A stretch of DNA of 64,000 nucleotides from Pseudanabaena sp. FACHB-2040 (GTDB lineage: Bacteria; Cyanobacteriota; Cyanobacteriia; Phormidesmidales; Phormidesmidaceae). Positions 25,687 through 34,647 of the stretch are shown here, piece by piece (within the stretch, counting starts at the first letter, position 1; every line of letters begins with the position of its first letter). The notes beneath the pieces were generated by a model. That model saw nothing but the letters and a program-made list of their open reading frames with translations. It made no database searches and was not told the origin of the DNA. Both the position numbers and the translations under genes were made by a program. The DNA lies in contig NZ_JACJQO010000001.1 of the NCBI RefSeq assembly GCF_014696715.1, positions 124,001 to 188,000 on the forward strand. Direction: 5' to 3'.

Positions 25687-26673
25687 ATGTTCGACACTCT
25701 ATTTATTAACAATCCGGTGCCTGACCTGAAGGTAGATCCGCTGCGCCCCCTCAAAGGGGTGATTGTTGGGGCGGGACAGGTGGGTATGGCCTGCGCCTAT
25801 TCCTTACTGATCCAAAACGTCTTTGATGAGATGGTCCTGGTAGACATCAACCGGGAAAAGCTGGAGGGAGAGGTGATGGACCTGGAGCAGGGCATGCCCT
25901 TTGTCGAGCCGACCACCATCAAAGCCGGCACGATGGCAGACGGAGCCGGAGCCGACATCGTAATTGTCACCGCAGGCGCAGCTCAAAAACCGGGAGAGAC
26001 CCGCCTAGACTTGGTGCAAAAAAACGTCGAAATCCTCAAAAAGCTGATCCCCGATATCGTTAGCCACGCCCCCGACGCCATTTTGCTGATGGTGAGCAAC
26101 CCGGTAGATGTGCTTACCTACGCGGCCTGGAAGCTGTCGGGCCTGCCCAGAGCGCGGGTACTAGGGTCGGGCACGGTGCTCGATACGGGCCGCTTTCGCT
26201 ACTTGCTGGCCCGCAAGCTGCAGATCGATTCTCGCAGCCTCCATGCCTATGTGATTGGCGAACACGGCGACAGCGAAGTGCCTTTTTGGAGCCAGACCAA
26301 TGTGGCTGGGGCGCGACTTTACTACGACGGCATGCCCGACGCCGACCGGCAGGCGATGGATGACGTGTTTAACCAAACCAAAAACGCTGCCTACGAAATT
26401 ATTCAGCGCAAGGGCTATACCAGCTACGCTATCGGCCTGGCCGTAACCCAAATTGTGCAGGCAATCGTGCGAGACCAAAATCGGGTGCTGACCGTGAGTT
26501 CTTTGCTAGATGATATTTCTGGCGTTAAAGATCTCTGTCTCAGCCTGCCTGCCGTCGTGAACCGCATGGGGGTAACGCGAGTGCTCAAGCTGCCTTTGAG
26601 CGAATCGGAGCAGACCCAGCTCTGTGCCTCTGCCCGAACCCTGCGGGACGTGATCGACCAGATTCGGTTCTAG
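25687..26673 (+). CDS. ldh: L-lactate dehydrogenase
   Basis: The 328-residue enzyme interconverts pyruvate and L-lactate with NAD(H). The Rossmann motif GAGQVG is at 28-33 and the NAD-binding aspartate is in LVDINREK. The substrate loop [12 protein letters not shown] carries Gln at the position that separates lactate (Gln) from malate (Arg) dehydrogenases, and the catalytic histidine is in [13 protein letters not shown]. Length is normal. The lactate permease gene follows 28 bases downstream, supporting lactate as substrate. L-LDH is less usual than D-LDH in cyanobacteria. Confidence 0.92.
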   Translation: MFDTLFINNPVPDLKVDPLRPLKGVIVGAGQVGMACAYSLLIQNVFDEMVLVDINREKLEGEVMDLEQGMPFVEPTTIKAGTMADGAGADIVIVTAGAAQKPGETRLDLVQKNVEILKKLIPDIVSHAPDAILLMVSNPVDVLTYAAWKLSGLPRARVLGSGTVLDTGRFRYLLARKLQIDSRSLHAYVIGEHGDSEVPFWSQTNVAGARLYYDGMPDADRQAMDDVFNQTKNAAYEIIQRKGYTSYAIGLAVTQIVQAIVRDQNRVLTVSSLLDDISGVKDLCLSLPAVVNRMGVTRVLKLPLSESEQTQLCASARTLRDVIDQIRF

Positions 26674-26701
26674 ACTGAAAACGTCGCCCGGTGACGACCT
26701 C

Positions 26702-28360
26702 ATGGCTCTGCTCTACTTCCTGATTGCCTTGTTACCGATTTTGACGGTGTTTTTGCTGTTGGTGGTAGCTCGTCGCCCTGCTAGTCAGGCAATGCCGGGG
26801 GCGCTGCTGGTAACGGTTGCGATCGCACTCCTAATCTGGCGTGTTCCCCCCATCCAGGTAGCAGCCTCGCTGATACAGGGCGCAGTGATTGCTGCTGAGA
26901 TTCTCTATATCGTGCTGGGAGCCATTCTGCTGCTGAACGTGCTGCGCGAGTCGGGGGCGATCAGCGTCATTCGCGAGAGCTTACTGGGGCTGTCGCGCGA
27001 TCGCAGAGTGCAGGTGATTATCATCGCCTGGCTATTTGGCAGCTTTATCGAAGGGGCCTCTGGCTTTGGCACGCCCGCCGTGATCTGCGTGCCGCTGCTA
27101 GTAGCCGTAGGCTTTCCGGCGATGGCTGCCGTCATGGTCGCCCTGATTATCCAGAGCACTCCCTCGACCTTTGGGGCTGTGGGCACCCCGATCCTCTTTG
27201 GCGTCGCCACTGGGCTAGAAGGAGCCGAAACCGTAGAGGCGACCCTGGCCAGTCAAGAGCTGCCCTTCCCAGCTTATCTAGATCAGGTCGCTGCCCAAGC
27301 CGGACTGCTGCACGGCCTGATCGGCACCCTCATTCCCCTGATTTTGGTGCTGACCCTGACCTACTTCTTTGGCCGCCCCTCTTCCCTCTCTGAGGGGCTA
27401 AAGCTCTGGAAGCTAGCCCTGCTAGCAGGCGTCGCCTTTACTTTACCCTACACCCTGACTGCCGTTTTTCTGGGGCCTGAGTTCCCCTCTCTAATTGGCG
27501 GCCTAGTTGGGCTAATGGTCATAGTTGGCGTACTGCGGCGAGGCTGGCTGCAGCCTCCGCAAATCTGGGACTTCCCCCCCGAGGAGCAGTGGCCCGACGA
27601 GTGGATAGGCAGCGTCATGCCCCAGCTGCGCACCCCGCCCCAATCGATGACCGTGCTTAAAGCCTGGCTGCCCTACCTGCTGCTGGGCCTGCTGCTGGTG
27701 CTGTCGCGGCTGCAGGCACTGCCCCTGCGTGGTTGGCTCCAGAGCCTGCGCTTGAGCTGGCCCAACGTGTTAGGCACCAACCTGGCCATCTCCTCCCAGC
27801 CCCTCTACCTACCCGCCACCCTGTTTTTGGTCGTGGTCGTAATCACCTACTTCCTCCACCAGATGAAGCCGCCGGAGATGAGGAATGCGATCGCACAAGC
27901 CCTACCCCTACTGCAAAAAACCGCCCTGGCCCTCGGCGCTGCCGTCCTCATGGCCCGTGTCTTCATCAACTCCGAAGTCAACACTGCCGGACTGGCCAGC
28001 ATGCCCCTCACCCTAGCCGCAGGCATATCTGCCCTAGCCGGCCAAACCTGGCCCTTCTTCGCCCCCATCGTCGGCCTGATCGGAGCCTTTGTCGCAGGCA
28101 GCGTCACCGTCAGCAACATGATGTTTTCCCTGTTCCAATTCGGCGTTGCCGAAGCCATCAACGCCCCCACCGCCGCCATTCTTGCCCTCCAAAGTGTAGG
28201 GGCCTCAGCCGGCAACGTCATCTGTGTCTCCAACATCGTCGCCGCCGCCGCTACCGTCGGCCTCCTGGGCCGAGAAGGTCTGCTAATTCGCCGCCTCATG
28301 ATCCCAGTGCTGTATTACCTGGGGTTTACGGGGCTGCTGGGCCTAGTGGTGGTGGGGTGA
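26702..28360 (+). CDS. lctP: L-lactate permease (LctP/LldP family)
   Basis: The 552-residue protein has about 12-14 membrane helices along its length. It contains the family signature [18 protein letters not shown] (about 112-130) and a C-terminal [14 protein letters not shown] and [13 protein letters not shown], typical of the lactate/glycolate permease family. It should exchange lactate with the outside by proton symport. It forms an operon with ldh (28-base gap), pointing to lactate export during fermentation or lactate uptake. Confidence 0.92.
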   Translation: MALLYFLIALLPILTVFLLLVVARRPASQAMPGALLVTVAIALLIWRVPPIQVAASLIQGAVIAAEILYIVLGAILLLNVLRESGAISVIRESLLGLSRDRRVQVIIIAWLFGSFIEGASGFGTPAVICVPLLVAVGFPAMAAVMVALIIQSTPSTFGAVGTPILFGVATGLEGAETVEATLASQELPFPAYLDQVAAQAGLLHGLIGTLIPLILVLTLTYFFGRPSSLSEGLKLWKLALLAGVAFTLPYTLTAVFLGPEFPSLIGGLVGLMVIVGVLRRGWLQPPQIWDFPPEEQWPDEWIGSVMPQLRTPPQSMTVLKAWLPYLLLGLLLVLSRLQALPLRGWLQSLRLSWPNVLGTNLAISSQPLYLPATLFLVVVVITYFLHQMKPPEMRNAIAQALPLLQKTALALGAAVLMARVFINSEVNTAGLASMPLTLAAGISALAGQTWPFFAPIVGLIGAFVAGSVTVSNMMFSLFQFGVAEAINAPTAAILALQSVGASAGNVICVSNIVAAAATVGLLGREGLLIRRLMIPVLYYLGFTGLLGLVVVG

Positions 28361-28458
28361 GAAGACACGGAGACACAGAAGAAGACAAGCAGCAAGATCT
28401 CCATCTCCCATCCTTCCCTTCTCCCTTTCCCCGCGTCTTCCCCTCTCCCTATTTCTAC
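28361..28458. repeat. Dispersed intergenic repeat, copy 1
   Basis: The sequence between lctP and gpmA opens GAAGACACGGAGACAC and ends with CCCCGCGTCTTCCCCTCTCC. It is related to the element at 29172-29252 after gpmA. The ends are partly complementary, so the transcript could fold. Confidence 0.6.
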
Positions 28459-28472
28459 AAAAGGATCCAACC

Positions 28473-29171
28473 ATGCCCCAACTCATCCTCATCCGCCACG
28501 GACAAAGCCTCTGGAATGCCGCGAACAAGTTCACTGGTTGGGTAGACGTGCCCCTGAGCGAGCGAGGTCGAGCTGAGGCCACCATTGCCTCAACCAAGCT
28601 ACGAGACTATCGGGTGCAGGTCTGCTATACCAGCAAGCTGATTCGGGCCATCGAAACGGCCATTGTTTGCCTGACTGAGTGCAGTGAAATCTGCGGCGGT
28701 CGCGTTCCCATCATCCAACACGATGCCAGCGATCCCGACTGGCATGGCTGGGACAGGTATGAAGGCGAACCCAGCGAGGAACTGCCCATCTTCACCTGTG
28801 CAGCCCTCGATGAACGCTACTACGGTGACCTACAGGGCCTAAACAAAGCCGAAACCGCTGCTAAATATGGCGCAGCCCAAGTTCACGAATGGCGACGCTC
28901 CTACACCACCCGCCCCCCCCGTGGCGAAAGCTTAGAAGACACCCAAAAACGAGTCATCCCCTACTTCAACCAGCGCATCCTGTGCCACCTCCGGGAAGGC
29001 AACAACGTTTTAGTTGCTGCCCACGGCAACTCGCTGCGGGCCATCATCATGGTGCTAGACAACCTCAAAGAAGAAGACGTGCCAACACTAGAGCTAGTCA
29101 CCGGAATTCCAATCATCTATGAGTTTGATGACGAAGGGAAAGTGACAGGCAAGGTGATTTTGAATAATTAA
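28473..29171 (+). CDS. gpmA: 2,3-bisphosphoglycerate-dependent phosphoglycerate mutase
   Basis: The 232-residue histidine phosphatase-fold enzyme interconverts 3- and 2-phosphoglycerate in glycolysis. The phospho-acceptor is His9 in LIRHGQSLWN. The catalytic acid is in LDERYYGDLQG, the second histidine in VAAHGNSLRA, and the GWVDVPLSERG loop is also present. Length and motifs agree with the cofactor-dependent class. It follows the ldh-lctP operon, separated by a repeat element, so it may be a separate transcript. AAAAGGA precedes the ATG. Confidence 0.9.
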   Translation: MPQLILIRHGQSLWNAANKFTGWVDVPLSERGRAEATIASTKLRDYRVQVCYTSKLIRAIETAIVCLTECSEICGGRVPIIQHDASDPDWHGWDRYEGEPSEELPIFTCAALDERYYGDLQGLNKAETAAKYGAAQVHEWRRSYTTRPPRGESLEDTQKRVIPYFNQRILCHLREGNNVLVAAHGNSLRAIIMVLDNLKEEDVPTLELVTGIPIIYEFDDEGKVTGKVILNN

Positions 29172-29252
29172 GACGCGGGGATAGGGGGACACGGAGACAA
29201 AGCTTATCTACTCCTTCCTTCCCCGCATTTCCCCTCTCTGCGTCCCCGCGTC
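29172..29252. repeat. Dispersed intergenic repeat, copy 2, with terminal inverted repeat
   Basis: GACGCGGGGA (29172-29181) and TCCCCGCGTC (29243-29252) form perfect 10-bp terminal arms around an 61-base centre that shares GGACACGGAGACA-like blocks with copy 1. It starts right after the gpmA stop and could act as its transcript end. The structure is MITE-like and has no coding capacity. Confidence 0.7.
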
Positions 29253-29266
29253 TTCTCCACTCCCGC

Positions 29267-30016
29267 CTAACTCACCTGCCGCGTCGGCCTCACCAGCAAA
29301 TCATGCACCTGCACATGCTCAGGCTGGCTCAGGATATACGCAACAGCATCGGCCACATCCTCGGGCTGGAGGACGGGGTATTTGCTATAGAGGTCTTGGG
29401 CTTTTTCGAGGCTGTTGTGATACTTTTCAGCAAATTCGGTTTCGACAAAGCCAGGGCTGACAGAGGACACGCGGATATCTAGCCCTTCGGATCTGAGTTC
29501 TTGGCGCAGTCCTTCGGTGAGCGATCGCACCGCAAATTTCGTAGCCGAATACAGGCCGCTGCCGCCCGGTACCCGGTGCCCCGACATAGAACTAATGTGC
29601 AGAATGTGGCCTTGGCCGCTCTTGTCCCGCATGTCGCGGGTGGCCTCGCGGGTACAGATACAGAGGGCTAGCACGTTGACCTCCAGCATTTCTCGCCAGG
29701 CTTCGGTGCCGCCCTCCATCAGGGACTGCTTGTGGCCCAGCCCGGCGTTGTTAATCAGTACATTCACGCCGCCCCAGCTATCGCGCACAGTCTGAAAGAA
29801 GGCCAAAATGTCTGCTTCTTGGCGCAGATCGACGGATTGAATCAGAACTTCAGTACCGTCAGCCTGAAGCTCTTGCTGCAGACTCAAGAGCCGCTCCTCC
29901 CGGCGGGCGCAGAGGGCAAGACGATAGCCCGACTGGGCTAGCCGCTGGGCAATTGCTCGACCAATACCGCTCGATGCCCCCGTGATCATAGCCACCTGGT
30001 TCGCTTGATCTGTCAT
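29267..30016 (-). CDS. Short-chain dehydrogenase/reductase (DHRS11/YdfG-like)
   Basis: The 249-residue SDR has TGASSGIG (about 13-20), ARREERL after strand 2 (NADP-type basic residues), NNAG (about 91), the active-site serine in ISSMSG and YSATK (about 157-161). The C-terminus with LQPEDVADAVAYILSQPEHVQVHDLLVRPT matches the NADP-dependent group containing YdfG and DHRS11. These act on 3-hydroxy acids or carbonyl compounds; the precise substrate is unknown. It is convergent with gpmA. Confidence 0.87.
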   Translation of the reverse strand: MTDQANQVAMITGASSGIGRAIAQRLAQSGYRLALCARREERLLSLQQELQADGTEVLIQSVDLRQEADILAFFQTVRDSWGGVNVLINNAGLGHKQSLMEGGTEAWREMLEVNVLALCICTREATRDMRDKSGQGHILHISSMSGHRVPGGSGLYSATKFAVRSLTEGLRQELRSEGLDIRVSSVSPGFVETEFAEKYHNSLEKAQDLYSKYPVLQPEDVADAVAYILSQPEHVQVHDLLVRPTRQVS

Positions 30017-30122
30017 ATCGTCCCCCTGTACTCAACCCGTAAACGGTTAAGATTTTAGGCGCTTGCAGGGCCGTTCGCCCATGCGCTTGAGATACACCCC
30101 CCCTTTTAGCTGAAGAAAAGTG

Positions 30123-30638
30123 ATGAAAAAGTGGTTTTTAGCAGTTTTGACGGTGGCTGCCCTAGCAGGCTGCAACGGTAACCAGGCTACAGTTTCTGTC
30201 CCTGAAGCAGCCTCAATCCCTGAAGTCACAGCCACAGCTCCTGAAGTTGACACCTTCACCTTTGATGAGATTGACCTGTCGGGCTGCGGGCTGATGCTTC
30301 TGGAGGAAGGAACTGATTTTAGGGCGGATGGGATCTACCTTTTTAGCGGTTATGTCGACCCTGCAGTTTCTCCTCAACCGGGCGGCAGTATGCGGATGAG
30401 GCTTGATAGTGAGCTCGTTCGCTTCACCCGCACCGAGATTGAGGGCGAGGGTATTCCAGGGGGGCAGTACTCCGTCCAACGCTTTGTCAGTGAGGACGGA
30501 GACACTACAGTAACTGTCGCAGTCGGCAACGTTGAGAGTGGTATCGAGGAAGCCAATGCTATAACCGATGCCACTATCACCGTCACCCGCGATGGTCAGG
30601 AAACTACCGTTGAAGCAGTCGGCGACACTGGCTGCTAG
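30123..30638 (+). CDS. Hypothetical lipoprotein
   Basis: The 171-residue product has a clean lipoprotein signal (MKKWFLAVLTVAALAGC, cysteine at 17), a short Thr/Val/Pro linker and a beta-rich globular part with two further cysteines (SGCGLM and the C-terminal DTGC) that could form a disulfide. No family is recognised. ATG 30123 directly follows an in-frame GTG. Its 3' end overlaps the convergent rsgA gene by four bases. Confidence 0.65.
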   Translation: MKKWFLAVLTVAALAGCNGNQATVSVPEAASIPEVTATAPEVDTFTFDEIDLSGCGLMLLEEGTDFRADGIYLFSGYVDPAVSPQPGGSMRMRLDSELVRFTRTEIEGEGIPGGQYSVQRFVSEDGDTTVTVAVGNVESGIEEANAITDATITVTRDGQETTVEAVGDTGC

Positions 30639-31702
30639 CGCCGCTTGGGATCGTGGCGCATGGCTTTGTGGATGGCTTTCCAGCGTCGCTTGGTGTTGAG
30701 GCTGGCTAAGCTGTCCTGCCGTTCGGCCAGATGGCGCTGCTCTCGCTGTAGCTTGTGGTAGCTGTGTAACCGGGCTGGATCGAGATCGCCGGTTGCGATC
30801 GCAGCCTGCACTGCACACCCCGGCTCTTGCTGATGCTGGCAATCGCGAAAGCGGCACTGCTGCGCCAGCGTTTCCACCTCAGAAAATGCTGTTTCCAGCC
30901 CCTCTGCTGTGGACCAGAGCTGCAGTTCCCGCATACCCGGAGTGTCGATCAGCAGCGCCCCAGAGGGCAGCCGCAGCAGATGGCGGTGGGTGGTAGTATG
31001 TCGCCCCCGCTGGTCGTTGGCCCTCACCGCCCGAGTCTCCTGCAAAGAGTCTCCCAGCAGTGAGTTGGTCAAAGTTGACTTACCCACGCCAGAGGAGCCG
31101 ATTAGAGCTACCGTTTGCCCCGGCTGTAGATAAGGCTCTAGCGCCTCTATCCCAGATCCCGTTAGAGCACTGATCGGCACGACCGGCACACCGAGGGCAA
31201 TTCCCTCTACTGCCTCCAACCGAGTCTCTAGGTCTTCGCAGTCATCGGCCTTGTTCAGCACAATCACCGGATTAGCTCCACTTTCCCAAGCCAGCACCAG
31301 CGATCGCTCAATCCGCCGCAGGTTAAAATCACCGTCCAATCCCGACACCAAAAAAACGGTATCTATATTGGCAGCAACCACCTGGGCCTCTGTCTTACCG
31401 CCAGCTGCCTTGCGCGCGAACTGGCTTTGCCGGGGCAGCACCTGGTGAATCGTGGCATGGGTGCCGTCGTCGTGCAGCTGCACTGCGACCCAGTCCCCCA
31501 CTGCCGGAAAGGCCGAGAGATCTGCTGCCTGGTGCCGAAATTGTCCGCTGAGCTGGGCTGGGAGCTCACCCTGCTCGGTATAAATCCGGTAGGTTCTGCG
31601 ATATTCCAGCGCTACCCGCGCGGCTACGTACTCTGAACCGTTGGTCAGCGTAGCAAAATGCTGGTTGGTGCGATCGCACCAACCCAATTCAGTTAAGTTC
31701 AA
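30635..31702 (-). CDS. rsgA: Ribosome small subunit-dependent GTPase A
   Basis: The 355-residue protein is a circularly permuted GTPase. An N-terminal OB fold (about 30-100) is followed by G4 NKAD (about 156), G5 ISALTG, then G1 GSSGVGKST (about 208-216) and G3 DTPGM. The C-terminal zinc site is CRFRDCQHQQEPGC. RsgA assists late maturation of the 30S subunit. The reading frame starts at TTG (31702) after GAGGAAAAAGACG, so initiation is probably at that TTG. All GTPase motifs are intact. A 23-codon ORF with a strong RBS lies upstream. Confidence 0.92.
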   Translation of the reverse strand: MNLTELGWCDRTNQHFATLTNGSEYVAARVALEYRRTYRIYTEQGELPAQLSGQFRHQAADLSAFPAVGDWVAVQLHDDGTHATIHQVLPRQSQFARKAAGGKTEAQVVAANIDTVFLVSGLDGDFNLRRIERSLVLAWESGANPVIVLNKADDCEDLETRLEAVEGIALGVPVVPISALTGSGIEALEPYLQPGQTVALIGSSGVGKSTLTNSLLGDSLQETRAVRANDQRGRHTTTHRHLLRLPSGALLIDTPGMRELQLWSTAEGLETAFSEVETLAQQCRFRDCQHQQEPGCAVQAAIATGDLDPARLHSYHKLQREQRHLAERQDSLASLNTKRRWKAIHKAMRHDPKRR

Positions 31703-31769
31703 CGTCTTTTTCCTCAGTGAAGCCTACGAAGGGCAAGGCTTCTAAGGGCTGAAGCTGGGCGTGAAATGC

Positions 31770-31841
31770 TTAAGCAGCCAGATCAGCCGCTGACCTTGCC
31801 AGAAGAGTATTGAAAATGCCGTGCGATACAGACTCAGCCAT
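31770..31841 (-). CDS. Possible 23-residue small protein or leader peptide upstream of rsgA
   Basis: A perfect Shine-Dalgarno AGGAGGT lies 8 bases before an ATG at 31841, opening MAESVSHGIFNTLLARSAADLAA and ending at TAA 31770-31772, 67 bases before the rsgA start. It is the best RBS in the region, yet the frame is very short. It may be a small protein or a leader peptide coupled to rsgA. Confidence 0.35.
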   Translation of the reverse strand: MAESVSHGIFNTLLARSAADLAA

Positions 31842-32020
31842 AATCTTTACCTCCTATAGCAAGCAGCCCGGTGAGGGCAATACTCCCAAAGTAGCCTGTG
31901 GTTCAAGATTTAGCAAACTCGCAAAGCGAGCCCTTTGGCAATATCCGTGAAAAGGGAGATGTGTAGCTACGGATACTTTTTGTAGGGTTTGCCCAAAGCT
32001 TAGGAGGGTTTAAGGATTTC

Positions 32021-32242
32021 ATGGACAGGCAAAACGACCACGCCCGAGACAGCTTGGCCCACCAACGTCTCCAGGCAGATCAGCGCCAAAATGCCATGCG
32101 CACTCGCACTGAGGCTGAAATGCACCAGGCTGACTCATCCAACCTAGAGGAGCAGTCTCGAGCAACGCTGGCTCGCCAGCGGCAGCACAGTGAGCACCTC
32201 CAAGATACGCTGCGGGAACGCACCGAAGAGGAAATTGAGTAG
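32021..32242 (+). CDS. Small hydrophilic helical protein, hypothetical
   Basis: A 73-residue protein rich in Gln, Arg, Glu, Ala and His, with no hydrophobic segment and two related halves (HARDSLAHQRLQADQRQ and EEQSRATLARQRQHSEHL). It should form long charged helices. The start ATG is 15 bases after AGGAGGG. A hairpin with a weak T-tract follows. No family recognised; it could be nucleic-acid binding or stress-related, which is speculation. Confidence 0.55.
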   Translation: MDRQNDHARDSLAHQRLQADQRQNAMRTRTEAEMHQADSSNLEEQSRATLARQRQHSEHLQDTLRERTEEEIE

Positions 32243-32270
32243 CAGCCAAAAGCGGCTGCAAAGCACCTTT
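32242..32270 (+). terminator. Hairpin terminator after the small helical protein
   Basis: GCAGCC and GGCTGC pair around a 6-base loop (32242-32259), followed shortly by CCTTTTCTT. Confidence 0.55.
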
Positions 32271-32402
32271 TCTTAACATTTTCTGGCGATTTACAGGAAA
32301 ACTCGCCTCGTCATTTCTACCCTAGGGGAGAATTCCTTGCTTTCTTAAGCCTATGCCTAGGAGGGGGATGCTAGGCTTATAGCGATGCCTGGACACTGAA
32401 GC

Positions 32403-33620
32403 ATGGTATTGACTCCCGAAACGCTACAACCCTCCTTCTCCTCTGATGCTCAAGCAGGCAACGACAGGGTCGCTGTTCTGCTGATGGGCTATGGCGAAGT
32501 TGAAAGCTACGAAGACTTTGCTAACTACAACGAGCAGGCGCTAAACCTGCTCACAGCCAAGTTCGCCCCCGTGCCGACCTGGGTGTATCCTCCCTTGGCT
32601 AAGCTGCTGGCCGCCTTTGACCTACACGAGTGGGATCACCAGCACGACCACTTCATTTCTCCCCACAACGCTATCTTCGAAAAACAGCGGGCTGGCGTTG
32701 AGCAAGCCCTGAAAGAGCGCTGGGGCGATCGCATTAAAGTTTTCAAAGCCTACAACTTCTGTAAGCCATTTCTGCCTGAGCAGGTGCTGGCCCAGATCAA
32801 GGAAGAAGGCTTTGACAAATTGCTGATCTATCCCCTACTGGTGGTCGATTCTATCTTCACCAGCGGCATTGCCGTAGAGCAAGTCAACAAAGCCCTGAGC
32901 GATCTTGCAGGCGGCACTGAACATTGGCTTAAAGGCACCCGCTACATTCCCTCCTTCTTCGACAAAGCTAGCTACATCGATCTGTTGGCTCGCCTAGTCG
33001 AAGAGAAGATCCAGAAGGAACTCGCCGTTGCCCACCTGCCCTCTCAAACGGGCATTGTGCTGATGAACCACGGCTGCCCCCATAAGGCCAAAGGCTTTAC
33101 CTCCGGCATCGACGAGAGCCAAAAGCTTTATGAACTGGTGCGGGAGAGGCTGATCTACCGCTATCCGCTGATTTCGGTTGGCTGGCTCAATCACGACACA
33201 CCCCTGATTGACTGGACTCAGCCCAACACCCATCTGGCCGCCCGCAATCTGATTGATCTGGGCGCGACATCTCTGGTGTTCATGCCTATCGGTTTTGCCA
33301 CCGAGAACCACGAAACCCTACTCGACGTCGAGCATATCATCGGCAGCCTGCGGCGCAAGCACCCCGAAGTGACCTATGTGCAGATGGACTGCGTCAACGA
33401 CCATCCCGAATTTCTCAAGATGGTAGCAGGCTGGGCTGATACTCACATCGCAGACTTGCTTTCGGCTCAGGCCCAGGTTGTTAACCCGGCGATGGCCGCA
33501 CTGCAAGCTCAGAGCTATCAAGGCCACAGCCACGATCATGATCACCCTCACGATCACGATCACCACGCTGGGCATGGGCATCACCACCCCAGCGAGCACG
33601 AGCATCATCACGCTCATTAA
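32403..33620 (+). CDS. Ferrochelatase-like metal chelatase with histidine-rich tail
   Basis: The 405-residue protein has two chelatase-type Rossmann-like halves: VAVLLMGYGEVESYEDF at the start and GIVLMNHGCPHKAKGF (about 218-233), with a family His-Gly motif and FMPIGFATENHETLLDV near the end. This resembles class II chelatases (ferrochelatase HemH and related CbiX). The last ~35 residues are strongly histidine-rich (for example HDHDHPHDHDHH), probably for metal binding or storage. The tail replaces the C-terminal CAB helix of the usual cyanobacterial HemH, so it may be a paralogue inserting another metal. A terminator follows. The metal and tetrapyrrole substrates are not determined. Confidence 0.75.
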   Translation: MVLTPETLQPSFSSDAQAGNDRVAVLLMGYGEVESYEDFANYNEQALNLLTAKFAPVPTWVYPPLAKLLAAFDLHEWDHQHDHFISPHNAIFEKQRAGVEQALKERWGDRIKVFKAYNFCKPFLPEQVLAQIKEEGFDKLLIYPLLVVDSIFTSGIAVEQVNKALSDLAGGTEHWLKGTRYIPSFFDKASYIDLLARLVEEKIQKELAVAHLPSQTGIVLMNHGCPHKAKGFTSGIDESQKLYELVRERLIYRYPLISVGWLNHDTPLIDWTQPNTHLAARNLIDLGATSLVFMPIGFATENHETLLDVEHIIGSLRRKHPEVTYVQMDCVNDHPEFLKMVAGWADTHIADLLSAQAQVVNPAMAALQAQSYQGHSHDHDHPHDHDHHAGHGHHHPSEHEHHHAH

Positions 33621-33642
33621 TGGTTTAATCTCCCAGTAACAC

Positions 33643-33684
33643 AAATGCGGTAGAGACAGTTTCCCTGTCCCTACCGCATTTCTC
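33643..33684 (+). terminator. Strong hairpin terminator after the chelatase gene
   Basis: AAATGCGGTAG (33643-33653) and CTACCGCATTT (33671-33681) pair perfectly, with an inner GACAG/CTGTC stem, followed by T-rich sequence. Confidence 0.85.
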
Positions 33685-33731
33685 TGTTTAGGTCCTGCTT
33701 AAGCCTTGCTCAGAGCTGTTGCCGTTTAATT

Positions 33732-34535
33732 TTACTGGCCCGTCTGAATGTAGGTATTGACGTTGCGTATGGCCTGCAGCGCATAGGGATTGTTAGGCCG
33801 GATTTGCAGCCCTGTATTGAAATATCGCAGTGCGGTCTCGTAGTCGCGGATCTCCGTAGCTGAATAACCTGCATTGATGTAGCGATCAAAGTCAGGGGCC
33901 GCATTAGCAGGGGCCGCATCGTTACTGACCCGGGCAACAGTTTGGGTAGCCTGGGCAGCCTGAGCCGTTTTTTGAATCGCGTTTTCCATATTCCAGGAGG
34001 CAATAGTGGCCATGCGATCGCCCGGATTGACCGCCAATGCCTGCTCAAAATACTGCTGCGCCACCCCATAGTTACCCACCCTTGACTCGGCATAGCCCAA
34101 CCGCATCAAACGATCATATTCAGATTTGCCTGGTAGGGCCGCCTCTGGAGCAGACACACTCGCTCCCTGGGCCTGTCTAGCCTGAGGCGTATCAGTCTGT
34201 CCGCTTTCAACAGACATAATGCGCTGAATGTAGATTTCAGGAGTTATCCCTAGGTTAGAGAAGTTGGGGCTTTCTCCTTGAGTTGAGAGCCTACGACCTG
34301 AAGTATCCTCAGCTTCGGCATCGGCTAGCGTAGTTTGATCGGCAGCCTGACCATTTTCCTGGCCGTTTGCAGGGCTGCTACGAGGCTGGGTTGAGAGACT
34401 GTGGCTCTGATTTTGCTAGGGGCTTTTGTATGCCTGCCCTCCCCTGCTGCTACGAGGCTGGGTTGAGAGACTGTGGCTCTGAGCACTCACTTGCCCAGCC
34501 GGCAGCCCACTCAGCAGCAATAAACCAGCTGACAT
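33732..34535 (-). pseudogene. Secreted TPR protein gene interrupted by a 72-bp duplication with an in-frame stop
   Basis: A single frame runs from a signal peptide (MSAGLLLLSGLPAG..SAQ, ATG 34535, start uncertain) to the TPR repeats (about YGVAQQYFEQALAVNPGD and YETALRYFNTGLQIRPNN) that end at 33732. It is broken by one TAG at 34416-34418. The stop lies in a 35-base spacer between two exact 37-base direct repeats (34374-34410 and 34446-34482; period 72 bases, 24 codons). Removing one repeat plus the spacer restores an open frame. The downstream part could still be translated from ATG 34217 as a 161-residue cytoplasmic TPR fragment. Confidence 0.7.
34374..34482. repeat. 37-bp direct repeat pair with 35-bp spacer inside the TPR gene
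   Basis: The exact copies 34374-34410 and 34446-34482 start GCTGCTACGAGGCTGGG and end GTGGCTCTGA. The spacer introduces the TAG stop on the minus strand. Confidence 0.9.
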
Positions 34536-34602
34536 CAAAGACGCATACTTAAAGACTTTCCTCGGGTTTCCTCCGCCAAGTTAAAAATTTAAATAGTAAA
34601 AG

Positions 34603-34647
34603 TGCCTGATCAAGGCTTCTCACTCACACTCCGCAGCAGATCAGGCA
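34603..34647. repeat. Inverted repeat upstream of the TPR gene
   Basis: TGCCTGATC (34603-34611) and GATCAGGCA (34639-34647) are perfect complements 27 bases apart. It lies in the probable leader of the minus-strand TPR gene. Confidence 0.5.

Noticed and set aside
27733-28545. 270-residue plus-strand ORF overlapping lctP
   Set aside because: It is an out-of-frame shadow of the permease gene, rich in Arg, His and Pro with no domain.
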